NCBI RefSeq assembly: GCF_946463545.1 | Contig: NZ_OX296583.1 | Location: 967,035-1,031,034 of the forward strand | Source: Methanothermococcus thermolithotrophicus DSM 2095 | GTDB taxonomy: Archaea; AGJL01; Methanococci; Methanococcales; Methanococcaceae | Direction: 5' to 3' | DNA: 64,000 nt | Shown: in pieces, positions 27,805 to 37,200 of the stretch | Position numbering within the stretch: the first letter of the stretch is position 1 | Layout: each line of letters starts with the position of its first letter | The notes under the pieces: generated by a model | Database searches by the model: none | What the model was told of the DNA's origin: nothing | What the model saw: the letters and a program-made list of their open reading frames with translations, nothing else | Position numbers and translations under genes: made by a program

Positions 27805-28902
27805 TTATAATTTTCCAGTTAGTCCAAATTCAATGATTTGGTCAAATAAAAATCTTGCGTCATGTGGTCCAGGTCCAGCTTCTGGGTGGTGCTGAACACT
27901 CCATGCCACCACTTTTCCACTTTCTGCATCTTCAAATTTACAGATTCCTTCTACTGTGTTATCGTTTAAGTTTATATGTAGTATTTCAACATTTTCAGGC
28001 ATCATGCTTTTTTCTGTTGCAAATCCATGGTTTTGGGAAGTTATATGAACTTTACCTGTTTTTAAGTCTTTAACTGGCTGGTTTCCTCCCCTATGGCCAA
28101 ATTTAAGTTTGTAGGTTTTTCCACCTAATGCCAATGTAATAATTTGATGCCCTAAACAAATCCCAGTTACAGGAATCTTTCCAATTAATGATTTAACGGT
28201 ATTTATTGTTTCATTAACTCTTATAGGATCTCCAGGACCATTTGATACTAAAACAAAGTCTGGATTATATTTTAAAATTTCTTCTTCTGTGGTGTTGTAA
28301 GGAACCTGTATGACCTTACAACCTCTGTCTGTTAAACACTTAATTATGCTTTTTTTAACTCCACAGTCTATTAAAACACAAACCGCCTTTTCCTCTACAC
28401 CTTCCACTTCATGAACTATAACTTCTTTTGTTGAAACTTCAGGAACTAGGTCTATTTCTGATAAGTCTTTGTGGGATTTTGCCTTTTTTATGAATTCTTC
28501 TATTTCTGAATCACCAATAGGTTCTGATGATGTTTTTAATAAGGCTCTAACAACACCTTTTGATCTTATTTTTCTTGTTATAAATCTGGTGTCAATTTCT
28601 GCTATTCCTGGGATATCGTATTTCTTTAAAAAGTCGTCTAAATCCTTACTTGTAATATCTTTTACAACAAAACCTTCTGCTTTGATACCCTCTGATTCGT
28701 ACCAGTCTTCTTTAACTCCGTAGTTCCCTTCCAAAGGGTAAGTCATGGTAACAATCTGCCCTTTATATGACGGATCTGTAAGTATTTCAACATAACCAGT
28801 CATACTCGTGTTAAATACCAATTCTCCCAAAACTTCTTTTTCAGCACCAAATCCTTTTCCTTTTAAAACTGTTCCATCTTCTAAAACTAAAATTCCATAC
28901 AT
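27805..28902 (-). CDS. carA: Carbamoyl-phosphate synthase small (glutaminase) subunit
   Basis: CarA hydrolyses glutamine and passes ammonia to CarB for carbamoyl phosphate, feeding pyrimidine and arginine synthesis. The 365-residue protein has the CPSase small-subunit N-domain ([35 protein letters not shown]) and a class I amidotransferase domain with nucleophile GICLGHQ near residue 245 and the His-Glu pair in [12 protein letters not shown] near 340. GGTGGAAC precedes the ATG. carB is not in the window. Confidence 0.97.
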   Translation of the reverse strand: MYGILVLEDGTVLKGKGFGAEKEVLGELVFNTSMTGYVEILTDPSYKGQIVTMTYPLEGNYGVKEDWYESEGIKAEGFVVKDITSKDLDDFLKKYDIPGIAEIDTRFITRKIRSKGVVRALLKTSSEPIGDSEIEEFIKKAKSHKDLSEIDLVPEVSTKEVIVHEVEGVEEKAVCVLIDCGVKKSIIKCLTDRGCKVIQVPYNTTEEEILKYNPDFVLVSNGPGDPIRVNETINTVKSLIGKIPVTGICLGHQIITLALGGKTYKLKFGHRGGNQPVKDLKTGKVHITSQNHGFATEKSMMPENVEILHINLNDNTVEGICKFEDAESGKVVAWSVQHHPEAGPGPHDARFLFDQIIEFGLTGKL

Positions 28903-29264
28903 GCTGTTCCACCATAAATATTTTTTATAATATATGGCATTATATTATTTATCCGTTCGCGTCATGTTTTTATATTAATGAGTATAGTTGTTCTGCAATT
29001 GAAATAACATATTTATGCTAATAATAGAAAGTCGTTTACATTATAATATTGGGTGAAATCTTCGATTTCACTACTTGTACCTCTGGTTCCGATTAGACGA
29101 AACCTTATTCCGCAAACGACCATAATTGTAGTAATTGTTTAATAATGTATTAATTATTTAAATAATTAGATTATATAAATTCAATAGTTGTACATGATAT
29201 TCATAACATGATATTCGTACGTATATTTTTATTTTAAATTTGTTAATTATCAGAAGGTGATTTA
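28903..29264. other. Divergent carA/serA intergenic region
   Basis: This 362-nt gap holds the two promoters. No gene is seen. A GAAATCTTCGATTTC palindrome at about 29054-29068 is followed by CGATTAGACGAAACC, which resembles the palindrome-family DNA found between other genes. The serA SD GAAGGTGATTT sits just before 29265. Confidence 0.45.
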
Positions 29265-30836
29265 ATGCCAAAGATTCTTATAACTGACCCTTTACATGAT
29301 GACGCTGTGGAAATATTGAAAGAAGCAGGAGATGTTGAAATAGCCACCGGTTTAACTACCGAAGAGTTAAAAGAAAAAATCAAGGACGTAGATGCTTTGG
29401 TTGTTAGAAGTGGAACAAAAGTTACTCGAGAAATAATTGAAGCTTCAGAGAAGCTCAAAGTTATTGCAAGAGCTGGAGTAGGTGTGGATAACGTAGATAT
29501 GGAAGCTGCCACCGAAAAAGGTATTGTTGTAGTCAATGCTCCAGATGCATCATCAATTTCAGTGGCTGAATTGACACTTGGTTTAATGCTTTCAGCAGCT
29601 AGAAACATACCACAAGCTACCGCATCACTGAAAAGAGGGGAATGGGACAGAAAATCATTTAAAGGTTTTGAGCTCTACGGAAAAACACTTGGTATCATTG
29701 GGTTAGGTAGAATTGGTCAGCAAGTGGCTAAGAGAGCTCAGGCATTTGGGATGAATATTGTGGCTTACGATCCATACATTCCAGAGGATGTGGCAAATGA
29801 TTTAGGAATTAAGTTAATGGAAGTAGATGAATTATGCGAGTGCAGTGATTTCATAACCCTTCACGTTCCAGTAACTCCAAAAACAAAACACATGATCGGC
29901 AAAAAACAGATAGACTTAATGAAGAAGAATGCTGTGATAGTCAACTGTGCAAGGGGAGGATTAATCGACGAAAAACCACTTTACGAAGCTTTGAAAAATG
30001 GAAAAATAAGAGCTGCTGCACTGGATGTATTTGAAGAAGAACCTCCAAAAGGAAACCCATTGTTGACACTTGACAATGTAATTGGAACTCCTCACCAAGG
30101 AGCTTCTACAGAAGAGGCTCAGAAAAGTGCAGGTACAATTGTTGCAGAGCAAGTTCTCAAAATTTTAAGAGGAGAACCTGCAGAAAACGTGGTAAATTTA
30201 CCAGTTCTCCCAGCTGAAAAAATTAGCAAGCTGAGACCTTATATGGTACTTGCAGAAAAAATGGGTACAATGGCAATACAGTTACTTGATAAATCTATAG
30301 AAAGAGTTGAAATAATATACATGGGAGAGCTTGCAAAAGAGAAGACAGAGATGATAAAAAGAACATTCTTAATGGGTATATTGTCTCCAATTTTACTTGC
30401 AGGGGTTAATTTGGTAAACGCTCCTTCAATAGCAAAAAACAGAAATATTAAGGTTATAGAGGGCACAATGTCAGAAAGTGACTATGGAAGCGCCATAAAA
30501 ATCATTGCAAAGGGAAAGAAAGAGGAAATTTCAATAGTCGGTACTGTAGTAGATAATGATCCAGTATTCCGTGAAATAAACGGATATAACGTAAATATCA
30601 AACCAGAAGGGGTAATATGTATAATTAGACATATAGACAGGCCTGGAATGGTTGGTAAGGTCGGTATAATATTAGGTGATCACGGTATAAACATAGCTGG
30701 AATGCAAGTTGGTAGAACAGAGCCTGGCGGACACAGCATCATGATTTTAGATGTTGACCATATGATACCTGAAGAAGTTTTAGAGGATTTAAAGAAGGTT
30801 GATAATATCATGGATGCAAAAGTCATAAACATGTAA
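29265..30836 (+). CDS. serA: D-3-phosphoglycerate dehydrogenase
   Basis: SerA oxidises 3-phosphoglycerate with NAD+ to start serine synthesis. The 523-residue long form has the substrate domain (ILITDPLHDDAVEILKEAG), NAD-binding GIIGLGRIGQQVAKRA near residue 145, catalytic regions NCARGGLIDE and TPHQGASTEEAQ, an intervening ASB domain, and a C-terminal ACT domain (CIIRHIDRPGMVGKVGIILGDHGINIAGMQVGR) for probable serine feedback. AAGGTGATTT lies before the ATG. Confidence 0.97.
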   Translation: MPKILITDPLHDDAVEILKEAGDVEIATGLTTEELKEKIKDVDALVVRSGTKVTREIIEASEKLKVIARAGVGVDNVDMEAATEKGIVVVNAPDASSISVAELTLGLMLSAARNIPQATASLKRGEWDRKSFKGFELYGKTLGIIGLGRIGQQVAKRAQAFGMNIVAYDPYIPEDVANDLGIKLMEVDELCECSDFITLHVPVTPKTKHMIGKKQIDLMKKNAVIVNCARGGLIDEKPLYEALKNGKIRAAALDVFEEEPPKGNPLLTLDNVIGTPHQGASTEEAQKSAGTIVAEQVLKILRGEPAENVVNLPVLPAEKISKLRPYMVLAEKMGTMAIQLLDKSIERVEIIYMGELAKEKTEMIKRTFLMGILSPILLAGVNLVNAPSIAKNRNIKVIEGTMSESDYGSAIKIIAKGKKEEISIVGTVVDNDPVFREINGYNVNIKPEGVICIIRHIDRPGMVGKVGIILGDHGINIAGMQVGRTEPGGHSIMILDVDHMIPEEVLEDLKKVDNIMDAKVINM

Positions 30837-30839
30837 CTT

Positions 30840-30885
30840 TACGAAACCACCACGTTGTAGTGGTTTTCGAATCCAATAGGTTAAA
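30840..30885. repeat. Palindrome-family DNA after serA
   Basis: GAAACCACCACGTTGTAGTGGTTTTCG just after the stop is an almost perfect inverted repeat (GAAACCAC..GTGGTTTTC) followed by GAATCCAATAGG, as in the cluster at 17172-17465. It could also act as a transcript 3' end. Confidence 0.6.
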
Positions 30886-30942
30886 AAATAAATAAAATGC
30901 TATTTTATTTTTATTTATTATTTTATTATTTAGGTGATAGAT

Positions 30943-31359
30943 ATAACAACCAGTATTATAATTGGGCTTATAATTGCATTTTTATATGGTGTAGGAACAT
31001 TTTTTGCAAAAATAGTATCTGACAAAGACCCGTTTTTACAGTGGATAATAGTAAACATAGTAGGTATAATATTATGTGTATATATTGTGGTAAAAGAGCC
31101 TGAAAGGTTACAGTTATTACATGGAAAAATACTTGTATATGGTGTAATTTCTGCATTAATGGTTGTAATAGGTTCGCTACTACTGTACTATGGCCTTCAT
31201 AAAGGTAAAGCCAGTGTTATAGTTCCATTATCATCAATAGGTCCTGCAATAACTGCAATTTTAGCAATAGTATTTTTAAAAGAGCAACTATCCTATTCTC
31301 AAATGTTTGGGATAGTTTTGATAGTTTCGGGAGTTATTTTACTGTCTATAAATAGCTAA
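30943..31359 (+). CDS. EamA/DMT-type small membrane transporter, probable AUA start
   Basis: The 138-residue product has four hydrophobic helices, with PLSSIGPAITAILAIVFLKEQLSYSQMFGIVLIVSGVILL at the end. It is half the size of a ten-helix DMT transporter and typical of EamA single-domain proteins that dimerise. The substrate is unknown. The upstream sequence AGGTGATAG then ATA ACA ACC places an ATA 5 nt after a perfect GGTGA at 30933-30937. The only standard alternative, GTG at 30934, lies inside the SD itself and could not use it. I therefore favour ATA initiation at 30943. Confidence 0.75.
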   Translation: MTTSIIIGLIIAFLYGVGTFFAKIVSDKDPFLQWIIVNIVGIILCVYIVVKEPERLQLLHGKILVYGVISALMVVIGSLLLYYGLHKGKASVIVPLSSIGPAITAILAIVFLKEQLSYSQMFGIVLIVSGVILLSINS

Positions 31360-31442
31360 TTCTAAAATAGAGAGTGTTTATAAAGTAATATGATCTTAAA
31401 AACTAAATACATATAAAATAATTCAAAATAATTTAAATTTAT

Positions 31443-31685
31443 TTATAGTTTAAGAAGTTTCCTAGCCCCCTGAGCTCCGAGCTGTAATTTTAATGCTTTC
31501 AATATCTCCATTACATCTTCCATATTTTCCGCATCTTCTAAGGCTTTGTTAAATACTTCTTTTTTATTAGGGTCCACCAGTTCGATAAGGTATTCAACAG
31601 TGGTTACAAGTTCAATATATTTGCTATCATTTTTTATTTGAGTTTGAATTTCTTCAATGGCTTTTTTCACATTTTCAGATACCAA
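31443..31685 (-). CDS. Small hypothetical protein, 80 aa
   Basis: A helical, acidic protein (VSENVKKAIEEIQTQIKNDSKYIELVTTVEYLIELVDPNKKEVF...) ending GAQGARKLLKL. I recognise no family. The start is TTG at 31685, a short spacer after GGGTGAT. A longer in-frame extension to 31787 lacks an SD. It sits between the DMT-like gene (convergent) and the polyamine genes. Confidence 0.6.
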   Translation of the reverse strand: MVSENVKKAIEEIQTQIKNDSKYIELVTTVEYLIELVDPNKKEVFNKALEDAENMEDVMEILKALKLQLGAQGARKLLKL

Positions 31686-31845
31686 AAATATCACCCAACT
31701 AACTCTTAGTGCATAATTTATGTTTATTGTTATATTTAAATTTTGACAATCAAGTTGTAAAAATATTAAAAAGATGCATAATGACAAACATATAAAAGTT
31801 CAAAAAATTAATAAAAAATTAACATACGATGTAGAAAAAAGTTTA

Positions 31846-32694
31846 TTATTGTTTTATAGTTAAAATTAACTCCCTTATTATTTTAGCAGCGGTAATTGCT
31901 GTTATATTGCCCATATCGTAATGTGGAGAGACTTCAACAACATCGAAACCAACAATTTTATCCCCAATATCCTTTAAAAGATACAATGCGTTAATTAATT
32001 CCTTTGAGGAAACTCCGCACGGTTCTGGAGTACCAGTTCCCGGTGCAAATGCAGGGTCTAAAACATCAATATCTATTGTAACATAAACTGGTTTGTCGAG
32101 CTCTTTTATTTTTTCTATATCTTCCTTTGTAGGCATTTCCATAGATATGTTTGTGTTTTTCCACCCAAACTCCCATTCCTCTTCGTCTCCGCTTCTTATT
32201 CCAAACTGGTATATGTCCTTTGTTAAATCGTAGCATCTCCTGATAACACTGGCATGTGAATGTTCATTACCTAAATACTCTTCCCTTAAATCACAGTGGG
32301 CATCGAAGTGAATAACTGCTAAATCTTTATAAACTTCTTTGGCAGCTTTAACTATCGGGTAGGTTGTAGAGTGGTCCCCACCTATCATTATAGGTATTTT
32401 ACCTGAGCTCATTATCTTCTTAGATGCATTAAAAGCCCGTTCAATTATTTGGTCCTGGGAACCTTCCATACTTAAATCATAAAGATCACAGATTTTTAAA
32501 TTTACCAGGTCCTTTTTTAAAATAGGGCTATATGTTTCCAGCCCCCATGATGCCTTTCTAACTGCATCAGGTCCAAATCTTGCTCCAGGTCTATATGACG
32601 TAGTGGCGTCAAATGGGATTCCAAAAATTACAAAATCTGCATTTTCAAAAGTTTCATAGGCACATATAAATTTGGAGTAGTCTTCAAAATACAT
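31846..32694 (-). CDS. speB: Agmatinase
   Basis: SpeB hydrolyses agmatine to putrescine and urea with a binuclear Mn centre. Metal-binding motifs are present: GGDHSTTYP near residue 105, [10 protein letters not shown] near 130 and [20 protein letters not shown] near 205. At 282 residues it fits the ureohydrolase family. GGTGATAAA precedes the ATG. It lies downstream of speE, speD and pdaD on the same strand, and together they cover arginine to spermidine. Confidence 0.95.
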   Translation of the reverse strand: MYFEDYSKFICAYETFENADFVIFGIPFDATTSYRPGARFGPDAVRKASWGLETYSPILKKDLVNLKICDLYDLSMEGSQDQIIERAFNASKKIMSSGKIPIMIGGDHSTTYPIVKAAKEVYKDLAVIHFDAHCDLREEYLGNEHSHASVIRRCYDLTKDIYQFGIRSGDEEEWEFGWKNTNISMEMPTKEDIEKIKELDKPVYVTIDIDVLDPAFAPGTGTPEPCGVSSKELINALYLLKDIGDKIVGFDVVEVSPHYDMGNITAITAAKIIRELILTIKQ

Positions 32695-32738
32695 TTTATC
32701 ACCTAATAAAAATAATAAAAAAGAGAAGTTTGTTTTAT

Positions 32739-32825
32739 TTAATCACTGAACGAAGTGAAGTGATTTAAAACTTTCGTTTTAAATTCTCTCATTCTTCGAG
32801 AAACTATAAATCCGAAGGATTTTAT
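32739..32825. repeat. Palindrome-family DNA between speB and speE
   Basis: Adjacent inverted repeats include AATCACTGAACGAAGTGAAG, AAAACTTTCGTTTT, GAATTT..AAATTC-like arms with TTCTTCGAGAA, and AAATCCGAAGGATTT at about 32809-32823. The last is nearly the module seen at 17172-17465 and inside bioF. It separates two genes of one pathway and could affect the transcript. Confidence 0.7.
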
Positions 32826-32829
32826 TTAA

Positions 32830-33672
32830 TTATTCTTTTAAAAATCTAGGTGTGGCTAAAAATACTCCCCTATGGACTTCCTCGTCGTAGTATTTAGTTT
32901 CCATTTTTGAAACTTTTTCTTTGATTTTTTCCATGTCTGCAGTTAATGGGTCGTGTTTCTTAGATGCCATTGTGAAGCTCCAGAATCCGCTTGGGTAGGT
33001 AGGTATTGAACAAACGTATGGTTTGATAATTTCAAAGCCTGCTTCTTTTAAGTGTCCTTTAATTTTGAGTATTAAGTCTTTGTGGAACAATGGACTTTCA
33101 GTTTGCTGAACAATTATTCCATCATCATTTAAGCAATTAAATAGGTTTTTGTAGAATTCCCTTTCAAACAAACCTGCTGCAGGACCTACTGGATCTGGAC
33201 AGTCAACAAGAATAACATCGTATTTTTCCTCTGTTTCAGCGACGTATTTAATTCCATCTGTGAACATTGTTTTTACTTTTTCATTGTCTATTGCACAGCT
33301 GAGTGTAGGAAGATATTTTTTACATACTTCAACGACTTTTTCGTCTAATTCAACAAAATCAACATGTTCTACACTTTCGTGTTTCAGGACTTCTCTAACT
33401 GTACCTCCGTCTCCCCCTCCAATAACCAAAACTTTCTTTGGATTTGGATGTGTAAATAGGGCAGGATGAGATATTAATTCATGGTATATAAATTCGTCTC
33501 TTTCGGTAGTTTGGTATGTACCATCTAAAACTAGTATTTTACCGTATTCTAAGGTATCCAGTATTTGAATTTCCTGATATTCTGAATTTCCTGAATACAA
33601 TACATCCCTGACCTTTGCAGACAATGCTAGATTTTTTGTTTGGTATTCTGAAAACCATATTTCGCACTTCAT
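32830..33672 (-). CDS. speE: Spermidine synthase
   Basis: The enzyme transfers aminopropyl from decarboxylated SAM to putrescine. Seen are the N-terminal [37 protein letters not shown], the nucleotide-binding [18 protein letters not shown] near residue 78, and [13 protein letters not shown] near 155 (catalytic Asp region). The start at 33672 is 7 nt after GGAGG; an ATG two codons upstream is too close to the SD. It overlaps the speD stop by 4 nt, so the two are translationally coupled. Confidence 0.95.
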   Translation of the reverse strand: MKCEIWFSEYQTKNLALSAKVRDVLYSGNSEYQEIQILDTLEYGKILVLDGTYQTTERDEFIYHELISHPALFTHPNPKKVLVIGGGDGGTVREVLKHESVEHVDFVELDEKVVEVCKKYLPTLSCAIDNEKVKTMFTDGIKYVAETEEKYDVILVDCPDPVGPAAGLFEREFYKNLFNCLNDDGIIVQQTESPLFHKDLILKIKGHLKEAGFEIIKPYVCSIPTYPSGFWSFTMASKKHDPLTADMEKIKEKVSKMETKYYDEEVHRGVFLATPRFLKE

Positions 33673-34037
33673 TTGCATTCCTCCTTTTTAACCATTACTC
33701 CCCTTTTAATGTCTATGACCTCAATGTTTTCTGGTTCTAAAAAGGCTTTTATCGTTGGTATAGTCTCTTCAGGATTTACGTGCTGTCCGCAAGTAAAAAC
33801 ATCCATTGCTGCATATCCCAATTCTGGCCAGGTATGTATGCTGATATGACTTTCAGCCAACACCGCTACCCCTGTAACCCCTTGAGGACAGAATTTGTGT
33901 GTTTTTACGCATATCAATGTGGCCCCACATGCCTCAACTGCATCTTTAAGCATTTTTTCAATACCTTCTCTGTCATCCAACGCCTGACTTTTGCATCCCC
34001 AGAGCTCGAGGATTATGTGTTTTCCCAGACATTCCAA
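33669..34037 (-). CDS. speD: S-adenosylmethionine decarboxylase proenzyme
   Basis: The 122-residue prokaryotic-type AdoMetDC is self-cleaved to make a pyruvoyl enzyme. The cleavage motif [13 protein letters not shown] is present, with Ser63 as the expected pyruvoyl precursor. [18 protein letters not shown] and [10 protein letters not shown] are typical. It supplies decarboxylated SAM to SpeE, encoded immediately downstream with overlap. Confidence 0.96.
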   Translation of the reverse strand: MECLGKHIILELWGCKSQALDDREGIEKMLKDAVEACGATLICVKTHKFCPQGVTGVAVLAESHISIHTWPELGYAAMDVFTCGQHVNPEETIPTIKAFLEPENIEVIDIKRGVMVKKEECK

Positions 34038-34187
34038 TATTTACACCTCCTTTATGGTTATTTTTTGTTGTATGTTTTAAATTACGCACTATCATCATGT
34101 TACCATGCCATATTCCCCATATGTACACAAAATATATGGTGGAAAGTTTTATTTAAATATATATTTATATGTGCATAATATGCGATG

Positions 34188-34682
34188 TTACTTGTACCAC
34201 AATGCAGCAGCAGCAAATGCACAGCCTACTTTTTCCACAGTGTGTTCTATAGCTATTGATTCAATTCTATCGATTTCCCAGCCTCTCATTTCAAATCCTT
34301 CTTTTGCCATCTCTCTAACAGTCTCTTCAGCTTCTTTTTTACCGCAAACGCCTTCATATTCCATAATTAATCCACAGAGTTCTTTATCTTTCGGAATAGC
34401 AATACTAATTGAAGCTGCGATAGTTTCCCCTTTTACATCACTTATTTGGTAACCGTAAGCAGTAGGAACTAAGGAACCCATTGGAATCTTTGGCAATGGT
34501 ACAATTTCTGCTTTTGGTGGCATAATACTACTAATTCTAATTAAGTTTAAGTTTCCAATACCTGATTTTAACAAAGCCATGTCAAATGCGTTTAATGCAA
34601 TATCTGCATCTCCGGTACCTGCAACAAGTGATACTGTATTTGGGACGTCAAATGGTGAGTGAATAGGACTTTTTTTGATCAT
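34188..34682 (-). CDS. pdaD: Pyruvoyl-dependent arginine decarboxylase
   Basis: PdaD makes agmatine from arginine and self-cleaves at a Ser-Ser bond; here [11 protein letters not shown] puts the cleavage at Ser51-Ser52. [17 protein letters not shown] and the C-terminal [15 protein letters not shown] are characteristic. The ATG at 34682 follows GGAGGTG by 7 nt and gives 164 aa, the usual length; a longer frame to 34748 reaches palindrome DNA and is rejected. It is the first of the polyamine genes in transcription order. Confidence 0.96.
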   Translation of the reverse strand: MIKKSPIHSPFDVPNTVSLVAGTGDADIALNAFDMALLKSGIGNLNLIRISSIMPPKAEIVPLPKIPMGSLVPTAYGYQISDVKGETIAASISIAIPKDKELCGLIMEYEGVCGKKEAEETVREMAKEGFEMRGWEIDRIESIAIEHTVEKVGCAFAAAALWYK

Positions 34683-35016
34683 AAAAATAGACACCTCCTG
34701 TATTTCATAGTGTAGTAAGGAGCAATCCTCAGCAAACCTGGTTTGCATAGATTAGGAAGTTGGATAATCTATGATTATTCAACTAATCCATGGGATTTTG
34801 CTCAATTTAAATTTTATAAATTTTTAATGAATATAAAAAATAAGGGTTAAATAATTTCAAACAAAGTACAATATTCATATATATAAACTATTCGGTTGGA
34901 AAAAGAATATGTGAAAATTATTTGTTATTAATTTATTTCTTAATTTTTGCAAGTATTTCAATGATTAGACAAGATCCCCCTGGATTCGTAGTTTTAACTT
35001 CCTTTAGTCGCTTCGA
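34683..35016. other. Gap with palindromes between pdaD and the SF1 helicase gene
   Basis: The right part of pdaD's 5' flank (about 34745-34800) contains GGATAATC..GATTATTC and AATCCATGGGATT inverted repeats. 34974-35016 has GATTAGACGAAACC-like palindromes, including AGTCGCTTCGATTAGACG. Near 34944 a TTTTGCAAGTATTTCAATG stretch resembles the helicase gene's 3' end at 35030-35050, a possible decayed 3'-end duplicate. No gene is seen. Confidence 0.5.
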
Positions 35017-36927
35017 TTAGACGATTTTGCAGTATTTCAAAAATTTGTTATAGGTGCTGTCCTGAGTAAGGAGCTCCCTACAACCTATTACAATTAACTT
35101 TCTTTTAGCTCTCGTAACAGCCACATTTAATCTTCTTAAGTCCTTTAGGAATCCGAATTTTTCAGTTCTAACAAAAGAAATCACAATAGCATCTTCTTCC
35201 CTTCCCTGAAATCCATCAACCGATTTAACCTCTATTTCATCATCTTTTAACATTTTAGATAGGTATTTAACCTGGGCATCGTAGGGTGTAATCACGCTGA
35301 CCGGAATATTGTATTTTCTTAATTTGGAAACTACTTCAACTACTTTTTTGGCTTCTTCTTCGTTGTAGTAGGATTTGAAGTCGTCCCTTTTTTCTTCACC
35401 ACGAACATCGATGAAAATAATTGGATCTTCGTTTATTATATCAATATCTTCTTCATCTGTTTCAACATCCTTTATCAGATCCATAATATTATGCTTTCTT
35501 ACGGATTTGTAAGGCTTTAGTTTATTCTCATAGAACATTTCATTTGAGAACTTCATGATTTTTTCGTTCATCCTGTATTGAATCTGGAGGATGCTGGAAA
35601 AATCGGAATATAAATTGATCATCCTTTCGAAAAGTGTCTGTTTAAGTTCCTCCTCTTCACTTAATACTGTAGGAGGAAGCTGTTTATGATCTCCAGATAT
35701 TATGACCTTCTGTGATTTAACTATCGGTATGAGCGACGAAGGTTCCATAGACTGACTACCTTCGTCTATAACGCATACATCGAATTTAAAACCTTCTAAA
35801 ACCTCACTTCCAGCCATGGAGTTGGTAGCTACGATTATATCGCTTTTTGTTAAAATATCGTTTACTATCTCTTTTTCGGTTTTTTCTAGGAGCTCCCTCA
35901 AATGCCTTATTCTCTCATTGATTTTTATCCATTCCGCCATTTTTTTAATTATTTCCTTAGGCACTCCTCTTATATCCCTATCCAACTTGGAAAAAATAAT
36001 TATTTCATCGTCACTTAGTCCTCTTCTCCATTTTGGATTTGGTTTTTTAAACTTATTCCTTTTTTCTACCAGTTTTTTGATTTCTTCCTTTAGGGATTTA
36101 ATTTTATTGTAATCCTTATGTTCTGTTATTTTATGATACAGTGAGTGCTTTATGAGCTCTTTTGATATTCTTGTAGGGTGACCTATTCTAACTATATTGA
36201 ATCTGTCTTCATACTTTGATAAGTTGGTTAGTATGTTATCTACTGCAATGTTCGAATCCGCTGTAGCAAGAACTTTATTTTTTCTGTTACATTCCTGTAG
36301 TATAACTTCAGAAATTGTTCTTGTTTTTCCTGTTCCCGGAGGTCCATGTATTAAATATATATCAAAGGATTTTAAGGCATTTTTCACAGCTTCCTTTTGG
36401 TATTTATTTAAATTATCGTCAAAAAATTTCACTGAAATATCTCTTTTGGTGTATTTTGGTTCTTCAATACCTAAAACTATGTTGGTAAGTCTAGTATCTA
36501 GTTTTTCAAAGGTATCCAATGCCTTTACCATTCTTTTAAATGTAATATCGTTGATGTACAAGTCAATTCTAACGTTTTTTAACGCCCATTTTGGAATATT
36601 TTCAAGTGAAACATCTATGTAGTTTTTCCCAACTTCTACAACGTTTCCAAGTAAATCACTGGCAAGAGGGTCGTATTTGCTGATTAAGACAACATCTCCA
36701 GTTGAAATATCTAATTTTTTAAACGGCTCTCTCCTTCCGTATCTTACAATATACTCCCCAAATATTTCCCCTTTTATTTTACCATCTAAATTTAAAATAG
36801 CTCTACCTACATCTTCCCTTTTTCTTCCGAGTTTTTTTATTTCATTCCTGTGAAACTCTATTTCATGTTTTCTTTCTTTTTCGATTAGCTTTTTAAATTT
36901 GTTAACATATATTTGTTTTAACGTCAT
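35017..36927 (-). CDS. DNA2/NAM7-family superfamily I helicase
   Basis: The 636-residue protein is an Upf1-like SF1B helicase: Walker A HGPPGTGKTRTI near residue 200, motif II VIDEGSQSMEPSS near 390, ISGDHKQLPPT (III), QYRMNEKIMKFSNEMFY (IV), SVDGFQGREEDAIVISFVRT (V) and LNVAVTRAKRKLIVIG (VI). An N-terminal beta-barrel region (EYIVRYGRREPFKKLDISTGDVVLIS) resembles domain 1B of SMUBP2-type helicases. It translocates on nucleic acid using ATP; its substrate is unknown. GGTATT precedes the ATG. Confidence 0.93.
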   Translation of the reverse strand: MTLKQIYVNKFKKLIEKERKHEIEFHRNEIKKLGRKREDVGRAILNLDGKIKGEIFGEYIVRYGRREPFKKLDISTGDVVLISKYDPLASDLLGNVVEVGKNYIDVSLENIPKWALKNVRIDLYINDITFKRMVKALDTFEKLDTRLTNIVLGIEEPKYTKRDISVKFFDDNLNKYQKEAVKNALKSFDIYLIHGPPGTGKTRTISEVILQECNRKNKVLATADSNIAVDNILTNLSKYEDRFNIVRIGHPTRISKELIKHSLYHKITEHKDYNKIKSLKEEIKKLVEKRNKFKKPNPKWRRGLSDDEIIIFSKLDRDIRGVPKEIIKKMAEWIKINERIRHLRELLEKTEKEIVNDILTKSDIIVATNSMAGSEVLEGFKFDVCVIDEGSQSMEPSSLIPIVKSQKVIISGDHKQLPPTVLSEEEELKQTLFERMINLYSDFSSILQIQYRMNEKIMKFSNEMFYENKLKPYKSVRKHNIMDLIKDVETDEEDIDIINEDPIIFIDVRGEEKRDDFKSYYNEEEAKKVVEVVSKLRKYNIPVSVITPYDAQVKYLSKMLKDDEIEVKSVDGFQGREEDAIVISFVRTEKFGFLKDLRRLNVAVTRAKRKLIVIGCRELLTQDSTYNKFLKYCKIV

Positions 36928-36949
36928 AATACCACATAATTATAGTTAA

Positions 36950-37073
36950 AGACAAAACCTTTTAGAAAAAGGTTTTGATTGAACGAAAACCTAACGGTTT
37001 TCATAGCTCACCAACTTCGTTGGTGATTCCAAAACCCGATACCTACTCAACTTCGTTGAGTAGGTATATTTTG
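36950..37073. repeat. Palindrome cluster with a 27-bp hairpin
   Basis: In order: AAAACCTTTTAGAAAAAGG, CGAAAACC/GGTTTTCATAGC arms, CACCAACTTCGTTGGTG, and at 37040-37066 a perfect 27-bp palindrome with arms TACCTACTCAAC and GTTGAGTAGGTA around TTC. The same 27-bp unit in the opposite orientation (loop GAA) is at 42530-42556, and both follow GATTCCAAAACC. It lies between a leftward helicase gene and a rightward gene, so it is not a simple terminator. Confidence 0.85.
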
Positions 37074-37200
37074 AAGGATATATTTAAGTTTGTTATGTCG
37101 GGCACTATAATTTGTTTATTAAACATTATAAGTGTGTGGATATTAGTATAAGGTAATGGTAAGGATAATATAAATTATAGCACTAACGTTGGGTGTATTT

